From Blastobasis lacticolella (Eukaryota; Arthropoda; Insecta; Lepidoptera; Blastobasidae), in the NCBI GenBank assembly GCA_905147135.1, contig LR990065.1, positions 186,001-250,000 on the forward strand: 64,000 nucleotides of DNA, in the 5' to 3' direction. Position 1 is the stretch's first letter. The number at the start of each line of letters is the position of its first letter. The notes under the pieces are model-generated. The model made no database searches and was not told the origin of the DNA. It saw only the letters and a program-made list of their open reading frames with translations. Of this stretch, positions 31,883 through 42,605 are shown one piece after another. Both the position numbers and the translations under genes were made by a program.

Positions 31883-31912
31883 CACAAAGAAGAACGCCAG
31901 GTAGAACTTCAT
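31883..31912 (-). CDS. Secreted-peptide gene copy 2, exon 1 (signal peptide, first half)
   Basis: Encodes MKFYLAFFFV with a GTAAGTG donor. The intron to exon 2 has grown to about 3.9 kb by insertion of an RT pseudogene, SINEs and a hAT MITE. Splicing across it is still plausible because both sites are intact. Confidence 0.7.
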
Positions 31913-32100
31913 GATTGTTAGTTATTAGAAACTCGAACTGAGTACTAAAATTAAATGTTTCAACAGAATCTACTAGCATTTACACTGGAAGTTAACAATA
32001 GGAACAATATCGACAAGGTAAACAATATAATTTTCTCTGGTCGAACCCAAAAATCAACAAGTATTACAAAAGAATATCAGAATCTGTATGATGATGAAAT
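31913..32100 (-). promoter_or_regulatory. Promoter of peptide gene copy 2 (TATA box altered)
   Basis: Nearly the same as the copy 1 promoter, but the box at 31978-31984 reads TGTAAAT instead of TATAAAT. This could lower or change expression of copy 2. The AGATAA-type site of copy 1 reads AGGTAA here. Confidence 0.5.
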
Positions 32101-32404
32101 TAATAATATAACTTTATTTATTTTCTTTACACAGAGTAGTCATGTAGTGGGTGTTATGCAGACATTTTAAGTAATACAAATTTAGATTATTTAACACAAA
32201 ACTTTGTGTAAAGACTGGCGCCTGCTATAGGTTGTACACAACCTGTACTACAGGACACCAGGTCTTCACCCCCATTTACATAGCACATTGTTCCTATTAC
32301 ACATATCCCCTAAAACTCTATCCATGTCTACTATAATATCAACAAGGAGTTATAATAATAAAATAACATACGATATGAAAAACAGAAAAAAATATATATA
32401 CAGT

Positions 32405-33372
32405 ATAGGTAAATGGTATGCTACCCAAACTCCAGTCTGGCTTTCGCAAGGGTCGTGGGACGGTATCAGCTCTTCTGGATGTAACTGATAATATATTGGC
32501 ACAGCAAGATGTTGGCAAGGGCACTATTTTGGCACTGCTTGATTTTTCGCGGGCATTCGACAGTTTAAACATATCTCTTTTGCTATCTAAATTATCACAC
32601 TACGGACTTGATAGTAACGCCTTGTCTTGGTTTGATAGTTATCTGAGTAATCGTTACCAAGCAGTCAAATTACTACGGAGGGATGGTAATAGCAGGCTGT
32701 TAAATATGCGTAGTGTGCAACGTGGGGTACCTCAGGGTTCTATTTTAGGACCACTACTATTTATCCTATATAGCGCAGACCTCACTGCTGTTATTCGACA
32801 TTGTATGTATCACTGCTACGCAGATGATATTCAGTTGTACATCTCTGAGTCACCATTAAATATTAATTCAGCTATCGATAAAATGAACGAAGATATGCAA
32901 AGTATAGCAGCATGGTCGGATAGGAATGCTCTGTTGTTGAATCCTGCAAAGTCAAAATTTATGATTTTAGGTACCACTAAGCAAGTTAATAAAATAGTAG
33001 CGCAAAATCCAATTGTGAGTGTCAGCGGTGCCAGCATAGAATTAGTGCAAAGCGTCAGGAACCTGGGTGTCAACATGGACGGTCATGTTCTTGACTTAGT
33101 GAGAAATTGTTTTTTTCGTTTGAAAGTATTGTATAGGGTCCGTGGCTTGCTGAGTGAGGAAGTGCGTGTCATGCTGTGCGAGTCTTTAATACTATCTCGC
33201 TTGAATTATGGAGACATTGTCTTTGGCCCGAGGTTACTGTCTAAAACGCAAAGATTATTCGTACCTACGTACATTCGAAAATCTAAAAATAAGCACCACC
33301 TGTGGCAACAAAACTCACTTTGCATGCACGAGACTCATGGAATATTCCGCGCTATTGCGGCAATGTACCTAT
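32405..33372 (+). pseudogene. RT fragment 'E' (plus strand)
   Basis: A single 318-codon frame from RT: KLQSGFRKGRGTVSALLDV, ALLDFSRAFDSLNI, RGVPQGSILGPLLF and MYHCYADDIQLYI (catalytic YADD). It has an in-frame deletion near NLGVNMDGH, where about 45 residues of the thumb are missing, and loses the family pattern after residue 285. Endonuclease and 3' end absent: a broken fragment, although the frame itself is open. Confidence 0.8.
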
Positions 33373-34385
33373 GACTCCTTTCTCAATGAAAAATCTTTTC
33401 CAATGACATATCGCTCAACGTTATTGGTCATTTAGGCTGGGATCTATAGATTTCTGCCCGTCGTGCTTTTTAAAACAGTAGAATGAATTCATACATCAGA
33501 GCTAACGTTCCGGGCTTGGATTGCGTGTTTTATCCCATCGTCTCTTCAATGTGTCTCGCCGTTAATGATCAATGCATACTCGTTTCATACGTGTTTTATC
33601 ATACTTGCAAGGAAAAATAGACCTGAGGGCTTACCATGAGCTCTTTTAGCAGAACCTAAACAGAACTGCCCTGTTTAAAGTGAGGCAGTGCTTTACGTGT
33701 CACATAAGCTTGTCTCGTTCAAAATAAATAAATAAAAACACTTAAACATACAAATGTGAACTGAATAAAAAGCTTGTAAAATTACATCAAACTTCTTAAA
33801 CTGGGGGCCTTATAAAGGTTGTCCGCCCCGGGCCTCTGATGGACTTAGTCCAGCACTGCCGGCGTCGCGCCAACAAAGTGTTGCCAATGTAGGCTATTTA
33901 TCGCCATTTGGGGTATTCGAGATTAAAATTGGTGACGAAAAAATTGTAATGGCGAATTGTTTAGGCTATCTCAGGCTTTGGGCCAAGGTACATAAATAAA
34001 CATAAACTTAAGAGAGAAAACCCGATGGTTTCGCGGATGATTGTGGGTTCCAAGTACATTTACCTACTACTGCATTTGCTGACATTAGCACCCATAGATA
34101 TATACATCTTGATGCGGTTGAACGAACAAATAACACTGACGGTTACCGTAGTCAATAAAACAGCGCCGTCTACAGTGCCACAAAAATGTCTAACCGGGTG
34201 ACAGCATCGCTGTTGTTGGCATTGACATTACATTTCAAAACGGCAACACTTAGTTCCGGTTTTGGCCACTGGTTTTTGTCAACAATTTTGTCAAGCCGCC
34301 AGATATAAACATTGTTAACGCGTACAAGAATTTGTACGGACCACAGAACACGAACTACTTATTTATTTTTCTATGGTATTGACAG
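33373..34385. other. No gene seen
   Basis: Low-information AT-rich sequence. No open frame, terminal repeat or splice pair that I would support. Confidence 0.5.
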
Positions 34386-34757
34386 TAGGGTGTCCCGAGA
34401 ATTTTTTTCTTCGATTTTCTTAACGCAAGACCTCTTAAAATTTGCGTAATTTATAGCAGATTACCATAATGATAAAAATAATAAAATAAAATTTGATCTT
34501 TGGGGTTCTACCGATCTTTGAAGTTCTGAAAAATTATGATATTTCGCTACTCCAGATTTCAGATTTATATTATATCTGTTTTTTGTTTATCTTAACTCAA
34601 GACCTGTCAAAAGTTGCGTAATTAATCGTAGATTACTCAAGTAACTTAAAAAACCAAAAAAAAACTATACCTCTAGGGTTCTATAGATCGTCAAAGTTTT
34701 GAAAAAATTACAAATTAAAGGTAATATTTTGCTATCCTATTTTAAATATATATATGA

Positions 34758-35619
34758 CTAGCGGCCCGCCCCGGCTTCGCACGGGTAGTAAACCTTAACA
34801 AATTATACACTTGAACCTTCGTCATGTCCTGAACGTTGTCTAAAACCGCACTATGTAGTCTGTGTATGAATACCGCATGAAAATCCGTTCAGTAGTTCTT
34901 GAGTTTATCGCGAACAGATTGACAGTAAGACACGGCGTGGGACTTCGTTTTATAATATGAAGTAATTTCAGTGCCCCCTCCACCCCGCCCGCCGCGATGC
35001 CCGGCGCGCTTTTCAGACTGCATCGCAAACAACGGCCACGGCGCTATGGCGGTTTTGTTTACTGTTTGAATTTTTTAATTCGTAATATCTTTTGAATGGA
35101 AAGTCCAATTTAAATAATTTCAAAACTATTTTATAGGTAGTTAAATGGTCTTGACCATAAAATAATTTATTTGGATAAGGATTAATATAAACACATAAAT
35201 AGCATGGTTTGAATTTGGTTAGCATTTTCATTAATGTTTAAAATGAAAAAAGTTGTTGTAGTGACATAACTACAATAGTTGGACATATGCTACCGCGGAG
35301 TTTTTTGTAGACATTATGATGTTCTTCAATATTGTTGTACATTATTTTGTTCTATCGCTAATAGTTTTGGCAGCGCATTCGACGAAAGACATTTTAAGAC
35401 TCATTTTTCTACACCTTCGGTTACATTGTTCAAATTTTACCAAGGATTCCTAATTTTTTTCAAAATGAAATGTATCCTATGTCAAATTGGAAGAATGTAG
35501 CATTCTATTGGTGAAAGAATTTTTTAAATCGGCCCAGTACTTTTTGAGCCTATTCATTACAAACATACAAACATACAAAAATAGGTACAAATCTTTCCTC
35601 TTTATAATATTAGTGTAGA
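34758..35619 (-). mobile_element. Non-autonomous Helitron (minus)
   Basis: Reverse complement starts TCTACACTAATATTATAAAG (35619 downward) and ends at CTAG (34758-34761) after the GC-rich GGCGGGCCG. Contains the phrase CGCGATAAACTCAAGAACTA also found at 62250. The A/T insertion context is imperfect at the 5' end. Confidence 0.65.
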
Positions 35620-36090
35620 AAAAGATTTACTTTTTTTTTAAGGTGTAATACAAACACGATATTTAGATTTTTATGCAACAATATGTTATCGGCGAATTCG
35701 AATTTGCAGATTGGGACTTTGATATTCAAAGTTGCAGGTAACGTGGTACGTTTCAACTTGTTTCGAGGACTTTGTGGCTTGTGGACTTTACTCGCTAGTG
35801 TTTTTTCGAATCCAAAGTAATTTTATGCCATCAAAGTAGTACAGTTGTGATACAGTTTAAAAGTAGATTTTGTGACTTTATTTGAATAATAAGTTCGAGA
35901 CGTCGCCATCGTGAGGCACTTCCGCTGTATTGAGAACATACTAAGAACTTGACGATCAGCAGCGCTATTTTATTAGTCAAGAATACCTGAAATGGAAGTA
36001 CCGATAATAGAAAGAATATATCCAATCCAGTAATATATGGGACTGTTTCTGAAAATATCAACAATGTATGGACCAAAGCTTCCATTCTAA

Positions 36091-37007
36091 TCTATACCAA
36101 TATCATAAAGAGAGGTTTGATGGTCTGTTTGTATTGATAAGCTCAAAAACTACTACTTACTACGATTTAAAATTCTTTTACCCATAGAAAGCTTCATTAT
36201 CAGCGGGTTACATAGGCTATAGTTCTCCCCGAGATTCAATGTGGTTGCCACGGGAACGGATCCGGAACGCAGTGTTGGGCATGAACAATTGATATTTTAA
36301 TCATCATATTAATTGATTGAAAAATTAATTGCAATTAATTTAATCACAATTGATTTAATTGCAATTAATCTGTTATTTGCGTATTGCAATTAATTTATTT
36401 AAATAAACTCACGTTAATTGCAAGAGACAATTAAAATAATATTTTTAATTGTTACAAGAGACAATTAAAACTAACAATTAACAATCACAGATTTATATTG
36501 TTATGCGGCCCGATCGGGCCGCTCGAGGGCTGAGAGGTAAGAGTAGGACGCGAGAGAGACAAAATAATATGTAAACGCATTATTATGTTGAAAGCTATTT
36601 GCGGAAAGAATTTTCTATTCTTAAGTACTAGTATATATATTCTGTGTGGCTATCATGAAGAACGATTTAGCATGGCCATTAAGGTCAAGCTTGTGAAAGC
36701 CCTACCCTGTGCCACTCCTTAATCTTATAATATTACTATTTACATTATTTAAATTTAATTAAAGTTTAATTACAAGAACAGTTAACAATTGATTAATTGT
36801 TAATTGCAACGTCACAATTAACAATTAATCAATTGTTAATTGCAACGTCACAGTTAACAATTAATCAATTGTTAATTGATATTTCACAATTAACAATTAA
36901 TCAATTGTTATTTTTAATTGTAACTTGCAATTAAATTTTGCCCAACACTGCCGGAACGTAATACGTTCCTAATTTTACGCAGATAAAGACGCGGGCAAAA
37001 AAGCTAG
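36091..37007 (+). mobile_element. Non-autonomous Helitron (plus), interrupted by a hAT MITE
   Basis: Begins TCTATACCAATATCATAAAG after A and ends GACGCGGGCAAAAAAGCTAG before T. The hAT MITE at 36270-36950 interrupts it after GGATCCGGAACG. Confidence 0.7.
36270..36950. mobile_element. hAT-type MITE (681 bp), 8-bp target duplication
   Basis: TIR CAGTGTTGGGCA at both ends and a perfect 8-bp duplication CCGGAACG at 36262-36269 and 36951-36958. The interior is almost wholly AATTAATTG-type words, including a 35-bp tandem repeat at 36780-36905 (TTGTTAATTGCAACGTCAC). Confidence 0.9.
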
Positions 37008-38178
37008 TCAGAAGTATGCCCAAATTATATAATTCCTGAAATCATTTGACCACGAAAAGTAGATGGAAACCTACCTCAATTTGAAAAGAGACCGCAAAAG
37101 CTAACGAAATTATGTCTAGTTTCAAAAACGAATGACGAAACGAGTGTTGTTAGAGTTATCTAAAAAGCGTTTGCTTCCTAAATGTACTTCATTTGAATCT
37201 TGTTTCTATTTGAGCTTGAAACCTAAGTATTCTCATCAAAGAGAGAAATTTATTGTTAGATCAAATAAATGACAGGAAAATGGTAATGAGTGGTATTGAT
37301 TAAAATTAAAGGACTAGAATGATAAAAAGACAGCATAGGCAAATTGAAGCCTCCTAAGACTCCGATTCTGTTTCTGCAAATTGTGAATAGTGCGTCAATC
37401 TTCCTCTGAAATATGTTCGACACCAAAGGCATCCCCGACATAAATGACCTCCGACTTCAACAGCATCAAGCCAACTAAAAAAGTAGCTAAGCTCTGTGAC
37501 AGATAATGTTTATCGACGCGATCTGCTGAAGCTGTTTTGCCTGATATCCGCTTGGTTTCTACCAAAGATTTAACTTAATAATAGTAAAACTTAGAAAAGC
37601 TGAGAGTAGCACTAAAATCAGAATATTTAAGACTCTACTGAATTATTGTGGGACAGGAAAATCCGCAACGCCGGTTATTCACTGCACCGCCGATTCTTCA
37701 GCATATTTCAAATCATGGCAAAAGATAAGAAAGCTTGGAAATTGTTGACTATCCTTGTTATACACTATCTGTGGTAACAGAGGCCTCACATAGTGTTACT
37801 GTGTTACTGTGTTACTGACGCTAATGCTTGAAATGGCTTCGTTGGAATTTGCAATCACGAACAGAAATTCATAATTTTTGACTAAATTGATTATTATGCT
37901 CTATTTTGATTATTTTGTTTTTTTTTATGCTTTATTTCTTTAATTTTTATATTTTAGTATAAAATAAACTTGAATTTGTATTATTTTAAGTAAGTAGAAA
38001 AATTCTGTAAAAATTTAAAATTTCCAAAATTTCAAAGTTCGGTAGAGCCCTCAAGATTACATATATTTGAAATATTTTTACATTTTTCATAATCTGTGTA
38101 AAATTACGCTAATTTTGATATCTCTTGCGATTGTGTAGCTTGAAATTTTTTTTTTCTCATACAGGACGAGACACCCTA

Positions 38179-38618
38179 ATGGACAGTGATAACCATTCCA
38201 ATAGCTATGTGTAATACGTCGTTGGATAGCTATTTTCAAGCTGAACAAAAGCAACTATGGCGCTTGTTCCAAATATTAGTCCGTACCGGGTTATGCTGTA
38301 CTAAACATATTACAGTAATAAGTATTTTTTCTGTTATACCCACATTTAATGGTCAGAACTAAATCCACAGTGTTATACCGCCAGTGCAAAGTCACATCGT
38401 GCGCATGCATGTAAGACGGCCAAATAAAAAACAATCAGATGGAGTGCATTGAATTTGATTGAAGATACCAACTAATTATAGCTGTTTAATAATTTTGCAA
38501 TAAACACTGAAATATTTATTGCAAATGCTAAAAACATAAGTTTTCCAAATAATACATGATGTTTTTGGTTGCTGCTTATCGGAATCAGTGCATATGTTTT
38601 CTACGCAACTCGGCATTC
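38179..38618. other. No gene seen
   Basis: Sequence between two transposable elements without a supportable feature. Confidence 0.5.
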
Positions 38619-38622
38619 TTAA

Positions 38623-39302
38623 GGTGCGTACGAATTAGAGGCAGCCTCAGGTTAAGGCACGCACGGGTCGCCCATTTGCTCAAATTCGTATGTGGCTCAC
38701 GCGCAGTGCGCCGCGAGCCGCCGACTGTCGGTTTTCTGTCCATGCTCAAAGGTGCCTCGGCGTGCGTGCTTCGCGAGTTTGGACGTGACGTGACGAATGC
38801 GCGCGTATTGTTTATTGACACTTGACAACTTTAATATTTTCATGTCAATTAAACTGTTGGTCTTCCTAATAAATAAATAAAATAAATAAAATAAATAAAA
38901 TAAATAAAATAAATAAAATAAATAAAATAAATAAAATAAATAAAATAAATAAAATAAATAAAATAAATAAAATAAATAAAATAAATAAAATAAATAAAAT
39001 AAATAAAATAAATAAAACAAAGAAAATAAATAAACAAATTATTTGGAAAACTTATATACTAAACAACATGGTGAGAAGAAAAAAGCGTTATGGGATCGAA
39101 AAAACTAAAATTATTTTAACAATCCCATCAATTATGATAAAAGCAGCATCAGCATTTTATTTGTGCGGCGCATTTATGGCTCGCCGCGAGCACGTTGCCT
39201 CAACGAATAAACAAATGCGCAGCTGAGCAGCCTGCGCGGTGAGCATCTCGCCGCGCACGGCTAGCATGCCTCGGGCTGACCCGCTCTAATTCGTACGCAT
39301 CT
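38623..39302. mobile_element. MITE, piggyBac-like flanks, containing a minisatellite
   Basis: TIR GGTGCGTACGAATTAGAG at 38623 and its near-complement CTCTAATTCGTACGCATCT at 39284-39302. Left flank is TTAA (38619-38622), right flank TTAG (39303-39306), consistent with a TTAA duplication with one later mutation. The GC-rich arms hold a 9-bp minisatellite between them. Confidence 0.6.
38867..39037. repeat. 9-bp minisatellite (AAATAAATA)n, about 17 copies
   Basis: Near-perfect 9-bp period. The open frames over it on the minus strand (Phe-Tyr-Leu repeats) are a by-product of the period being a multiple of three. Confidence 0.9.
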
Positions 39303-39673
39303 TTAGATTGTAAAGTAACGACCATTCGGAGACATATCCGAGACGTCAGTGAGACGTCATTGGAGCTCTATTGCAGTTTTAGCACCAATGAAGTGGTCTC
39401 ATTGCCTTTGTACAATGAACCGGTCCATATATAGAAGCCTTGCTGGCAGCACTACATTACTTTAAAACTCAAATTTAATATTCCTATCTGTAAACAAACT
39501 GATACTTCAGCTGTCACATCGACCAGACATTGTTTTTTTTTTATGTTTAAGTTTTCATGTGATATCACAGTGATATTTCCAGCATTTTACTGTGTGGGAC
39601 GTTTATTTTCGAAATAAGTACAAAACATAAAAGCGGCACGAAAACAATAATATTTTGAGATTATCAAGCATGT

Positions 39674-39736
39674 ATGGCCGAGTTTAGAGCAGATAAGTTG
39701 CTGTTTGATTTGGAAGATGAACAGCAAAGATTGTAA
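39674..39736 (+). other. 20-codon frame, exon-like (also at 43116-43178)
   Basis: Reads MAEFRADKLLFDLEDEQQRL and stops, then ACGGTACGT, a donor-like site two bases past the stop. The composition looks like real protein, unlike its surroundings. Could be a first exon with an acquired stop, a uORF or chance. Confidence 0.2.
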
Positions 39737-40720
39737 CGGTACGTAACATGTATTCAGATAGATTTTGAAAATATTGTAAGAAATGTGATCTTTTGGAAAT
39801 CATTTGAATTTAAGTGGAATTATTTATTTATTTAAAACTTCATTGCACAATAATACAATTGGCGGACTTAAAGCCATTAAGGCTTTATCTTCCAGTCAAC
39901 CAGTAGACAATGCAGAAAGTGAGTAAGTAGGTGCTTTATAAAGCGTGATGATAGATTGTAACTTACCTAAATACAATACTAACTACATCAAGATAGAATA
40001 AACATATATTATATTATAATAAATACTATACATACATACATATATTAATGTATTTTGTAGTACTTATTGTTTACATTTATTTAAGGTTACAAAATTAACC
40101 GACAAAGTATTATGGTAGCTTTGATCGTTTTGTATTTTTGATATTTGTTGTTTGACAGTATCTAGATCTATATCCAGGCACAGTGCAATGTACCTAAGGC
40201 TATTCGGTGCTGGTGAAATGAAACCCTGCTGACCCTCGGTCAGAGAAACTTGAGAAATCTATTTTTAATTTCGGAAATCGTAGTAAATCATTATCACTGG
40301 CTGGTTAAACAGTGACACAGAGAGACAGAACATTGCTAAGAGATTGACATTACAACGTTAACAGTGTTACGGTTAATAAATTAATAAGGATATATACAAG
40401 AATATTATTTCTATATCCAACACTTCCCTTAAACTTATTATTCCAGCAATTTATCTATATTGTGACAGTTGAAGTAGGTACTCAGTTTGACATTAGGATT
40501 GTTTAGACATTGATTAAAACAGTCATGTATCTAATAAAACACCCATTTGTTCCATTTGCTTCGAGTTGACATTATGCCAATTTTGCTTTCCCTATATGTA
40601 ACCTATCTATGGTCAATAATTATTTTCTATTACGTAGTGGGTTTATTAAAAAAAATGAATTATGTTTTTATTTGATACTTTTAGATTACAATATATAAAT
40701 TTCTAAAATGATCATTTCAA
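39737..40720. other. No gene seen (repeated at 43179-44162)
   Basis: AT-rich sequence with short microsatellite-like stretches (TACATACATACATA at 40029-40042). Nothing further supported. Confidence 0.45.
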
Positions 40721-41262
40721 TGTGCACTAAATTACACTGTCTTTAAGGTGGTTTGATTTAAATTATATTAGGAAATTATAAAATTATACACCGATGTTTC
40801 AAAAGAAACATCAGGTCTTCAGGAGCTCCAGTAACATGTGGAGCGTTCAAAACATTGCGCGCGTTATTTTCTGACAGCTTATTTCAATAGACGAAAAAAC
40901 AGGATAGCAAGATTCATAACAATTGTAGAGTGAGCAAACAGGGAATATTTGCAAATACAAGCAAAGCAAAAAAACTGGTCTGCACGGGGCCCCATGCGGA
41001 CCAGTTTTTTTGCTTTGCGCTTTCACTTAAATGTGCACTAAATTACACCGTCTATAAATGGTTTGATTTAAATTATATTAGGAAATTATAAAATTATACA
41101 CCGATGTTTCAAAAGAAACGTCAGGTCTTCAGGAGCTTCAGCAACATGTGGAGCGTTCAAAACATTGCGCGCGTTATTTTTTGACAGCTTATTTCAATAG
41201 ACGAAAAAACGGGATAGCGAGGTTCATAATAATTGTAGAGTGAGCGAAAAGGGAATATTTTT
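40721..41262. repeat. 311-bp internal tandem repeat around a hairpin (also 44163-44704)
   Basis: TGTGCACTAAATTACACYGT recurs at 40721 and 41032, followed by the same sequence with scattered changes. Both halves carry the small hairpin GATGTTTC-AAAA-GAAACATC or a variant. The perfect hairpin at 40961-41018 lies at the end of the first half. Confidence 0.8.
40961..41018. repeat. 23-bp stem hairpin (also 44403-44460)
   Basis: GCAAAGCAAAAAAACTGGTC followed by TGC pairs with GCGGACCAGTTTTTTTGCTT followed by TGC, with one T-G wobble. The 12-nt loop holds the palindrome GGGGCCCC. Could be a fold-back repeat or a small hairpin RNA precursor. Confidence 0.6.
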
Positions 41263-42257
41263 GATTTGTGTCTAGTCTGTTATGTGTCTTTGCCAGTGTC
41301 TACTGGTAGCCAGATTATATAAATTACTAAAAAATGTTACCATAAATATTTAAAAAACAGCGCCGCCGCGATGCTGGCGCGTTGCCTAGGCAACTATCAC
41401 ATCGCGCTCGCGCCACGCTCGCGCCGAGCTTTGTTTGTGGCAGGGCCTTAAATGTCTTTATCAAATTCAAATTTCAAATTTTCCTGTTTATATTTGTGAT
41501 TGTGTATGTTTGGAATTATTTTCCTGCCAAACATAATATTTTTTCTAATTGTTGTAATTTGCGTTTGTGAATGTTTTTTCTTGTTTGAAGCAAATAAATA
41601 GACAAATATGAAAGAAGTGAAGTGAATTTCCCACTGCTTGATATCCTCGACGCGTAAGTAGGTACAACAGAACTTACTCGCAACTTACTTCTAGCAAAGT
41701 TGAGAAAGTTGGCGGCAAGAAATCATTGCACTAATTTCCATTTATATTATAGTTCTCACAATGCTTAAAACAAAAACATAAACTAAGTTACTGGATTATT
41801 TTTAACAATACAATACAGTAGAAAAATAAGTTTTACCTGCCTGCCTAGCTTCAGTTTCACCTGTTTATACTTTCGCGATTTGCGTCAGCAACAGACTTGG
41901 ATGATGCATGCACGAAAATAGAATAAAGGTATGCTATACATAAATCAACTGCGTAATGTAATATTTAATTTAACTAGAGGTCTGACGCGGTTTTCATACC
42001 CGTATAGGCACAGGCTATCGAGTGCCACAGGCTAGGATCCTGACCCACCTTCACCCGGGTGTTTCCTGTTCGACCAGTAATCGGCCCAAAGAGATTTTTT
42101 CGCGTTGAGCTCGAAACTATCAGCGGGATTCTGATAATCTGTTTCTTGCCCGGGTCATGAAGTACCGCCTATCCTATGATACTCGGGAAGAATGTACCTA
42201 CTCAGCGAAGGTTCCAGTCACCTCGTCATCGGAAATAGGCAAATTATTTAGTATAAA
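41263..42257. other. No gene seen (repeated at 44705-45699)
   Basis: Contains a 62-codon frame at 41382-41570 with a hydrophobic middle, but no splice, promoter or family support; I do not call it a gene. Confidence 0.45.
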
Positions 42258-42605
42258 ACTGGCCCAAGTACAGATCCTTGCGTTACGGCTTTTATGTCAT
42301 ATACCTAATTGAAATTTTCCGTTCTCCAAATTTGACCTGGAACTTTCTGTCTAGAATGTAGGACTTCAGCACCATATAGTAAGAGTGATTTACGTTTCAA
42401 CTTATATAAAAGGCCTTTATGTCACCTTATCAAAAACTCTTGCTGTAGGTACGTCAAGTAACACAGCAGCACAGTATTCTTTTGCATCAAGGATCACCTT
42501 ATCTTGTTTACCACCCAGTGCTCCTGCTAAGCTGTGGAGGATTTCATGGAAACCAAACTGATGATTGGGTATATACATTTGCTTCTTTAGGTACTGGTTT
42601 TAATC
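42258..42605 (-). pseudogene. RT fragment 'H', truncated by the tandem duplication
   Basis: Degraded Jockey-type RT: IPNHQFGFHEILHSL, KEYCAAVLLDVPTARVFDKV, then AVTQGSVLGPVLY. It stops at the unit border. Confidence 0.65.

Larger units (their letters stand above)
23310..32402. repeat. Segmental duplication, copy 2 (partner 1-5285)
   Basis: See 1-5285. Copy 2 keeps cassette pieces at 23313-25350 and 27213-27800, exon 2 at 27969, the interspersed repeat at 28027-28243, the SINE at 31385-31832, and exon 1 plus promoter at 31883-32400. Insertions have stretched the intron between exons 1 and 2 to about 3.9 kb. Confidence 0.85.
34388..38176. mobile_element. TIR DNA transposon (TA target duplication), heavily invaded
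   Basis: GGGTGTCCCG at the left end and its complement (GGGTGTCTCG) at the right, each flanked by TA (34386-34387, 38177-38178). Beyond the 10-bp TIR the subterminal 200 bp are also inverted-related (GCGTAATTT, CAGATTA, GGTTCTACCGATCTTTGAA). The left end carries the subterminal unit twice in tandem (34400-34560, 34575-34740). Own sequence remaining: 34388-34757, 35620-36090 and 37008-38176. No clear transposase; Tc1/mariner-like by target duplication only. Confidence 0.6.
39164..42605. repeat. 3442-bp tandem duplication, unit 1
   Basis: Unit 1 and unit 2 (42606-46047) are in direct tandem. I found two differences between them: A at 40580 against C at 44022, and G at 40674 against T at 44116. 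The breakpoint shows 4-bp microhomology (TGCG). The unit starts inside the right arm of the MITE and ends inside an RT pseudogene. Confidence 0.92.

Noticed and set aside
37000..37760. Degraded transposase in the TA-flanked element
   Set aside because: Translations of both strands gave only scattered plausible residues and no recognisable catalytic motif.
38697..39037. Minus-strand frames of about 60-107 codons with Phe-Tyr-Leu repeats
   Set aside because: Produced by the 9-bp minisatellite.
41382..41570. 62-codon frame present in both tandem units
   Set aside because: Duplicated only because the 3442-bp unit is duplicated; no splice, promoter or family support.
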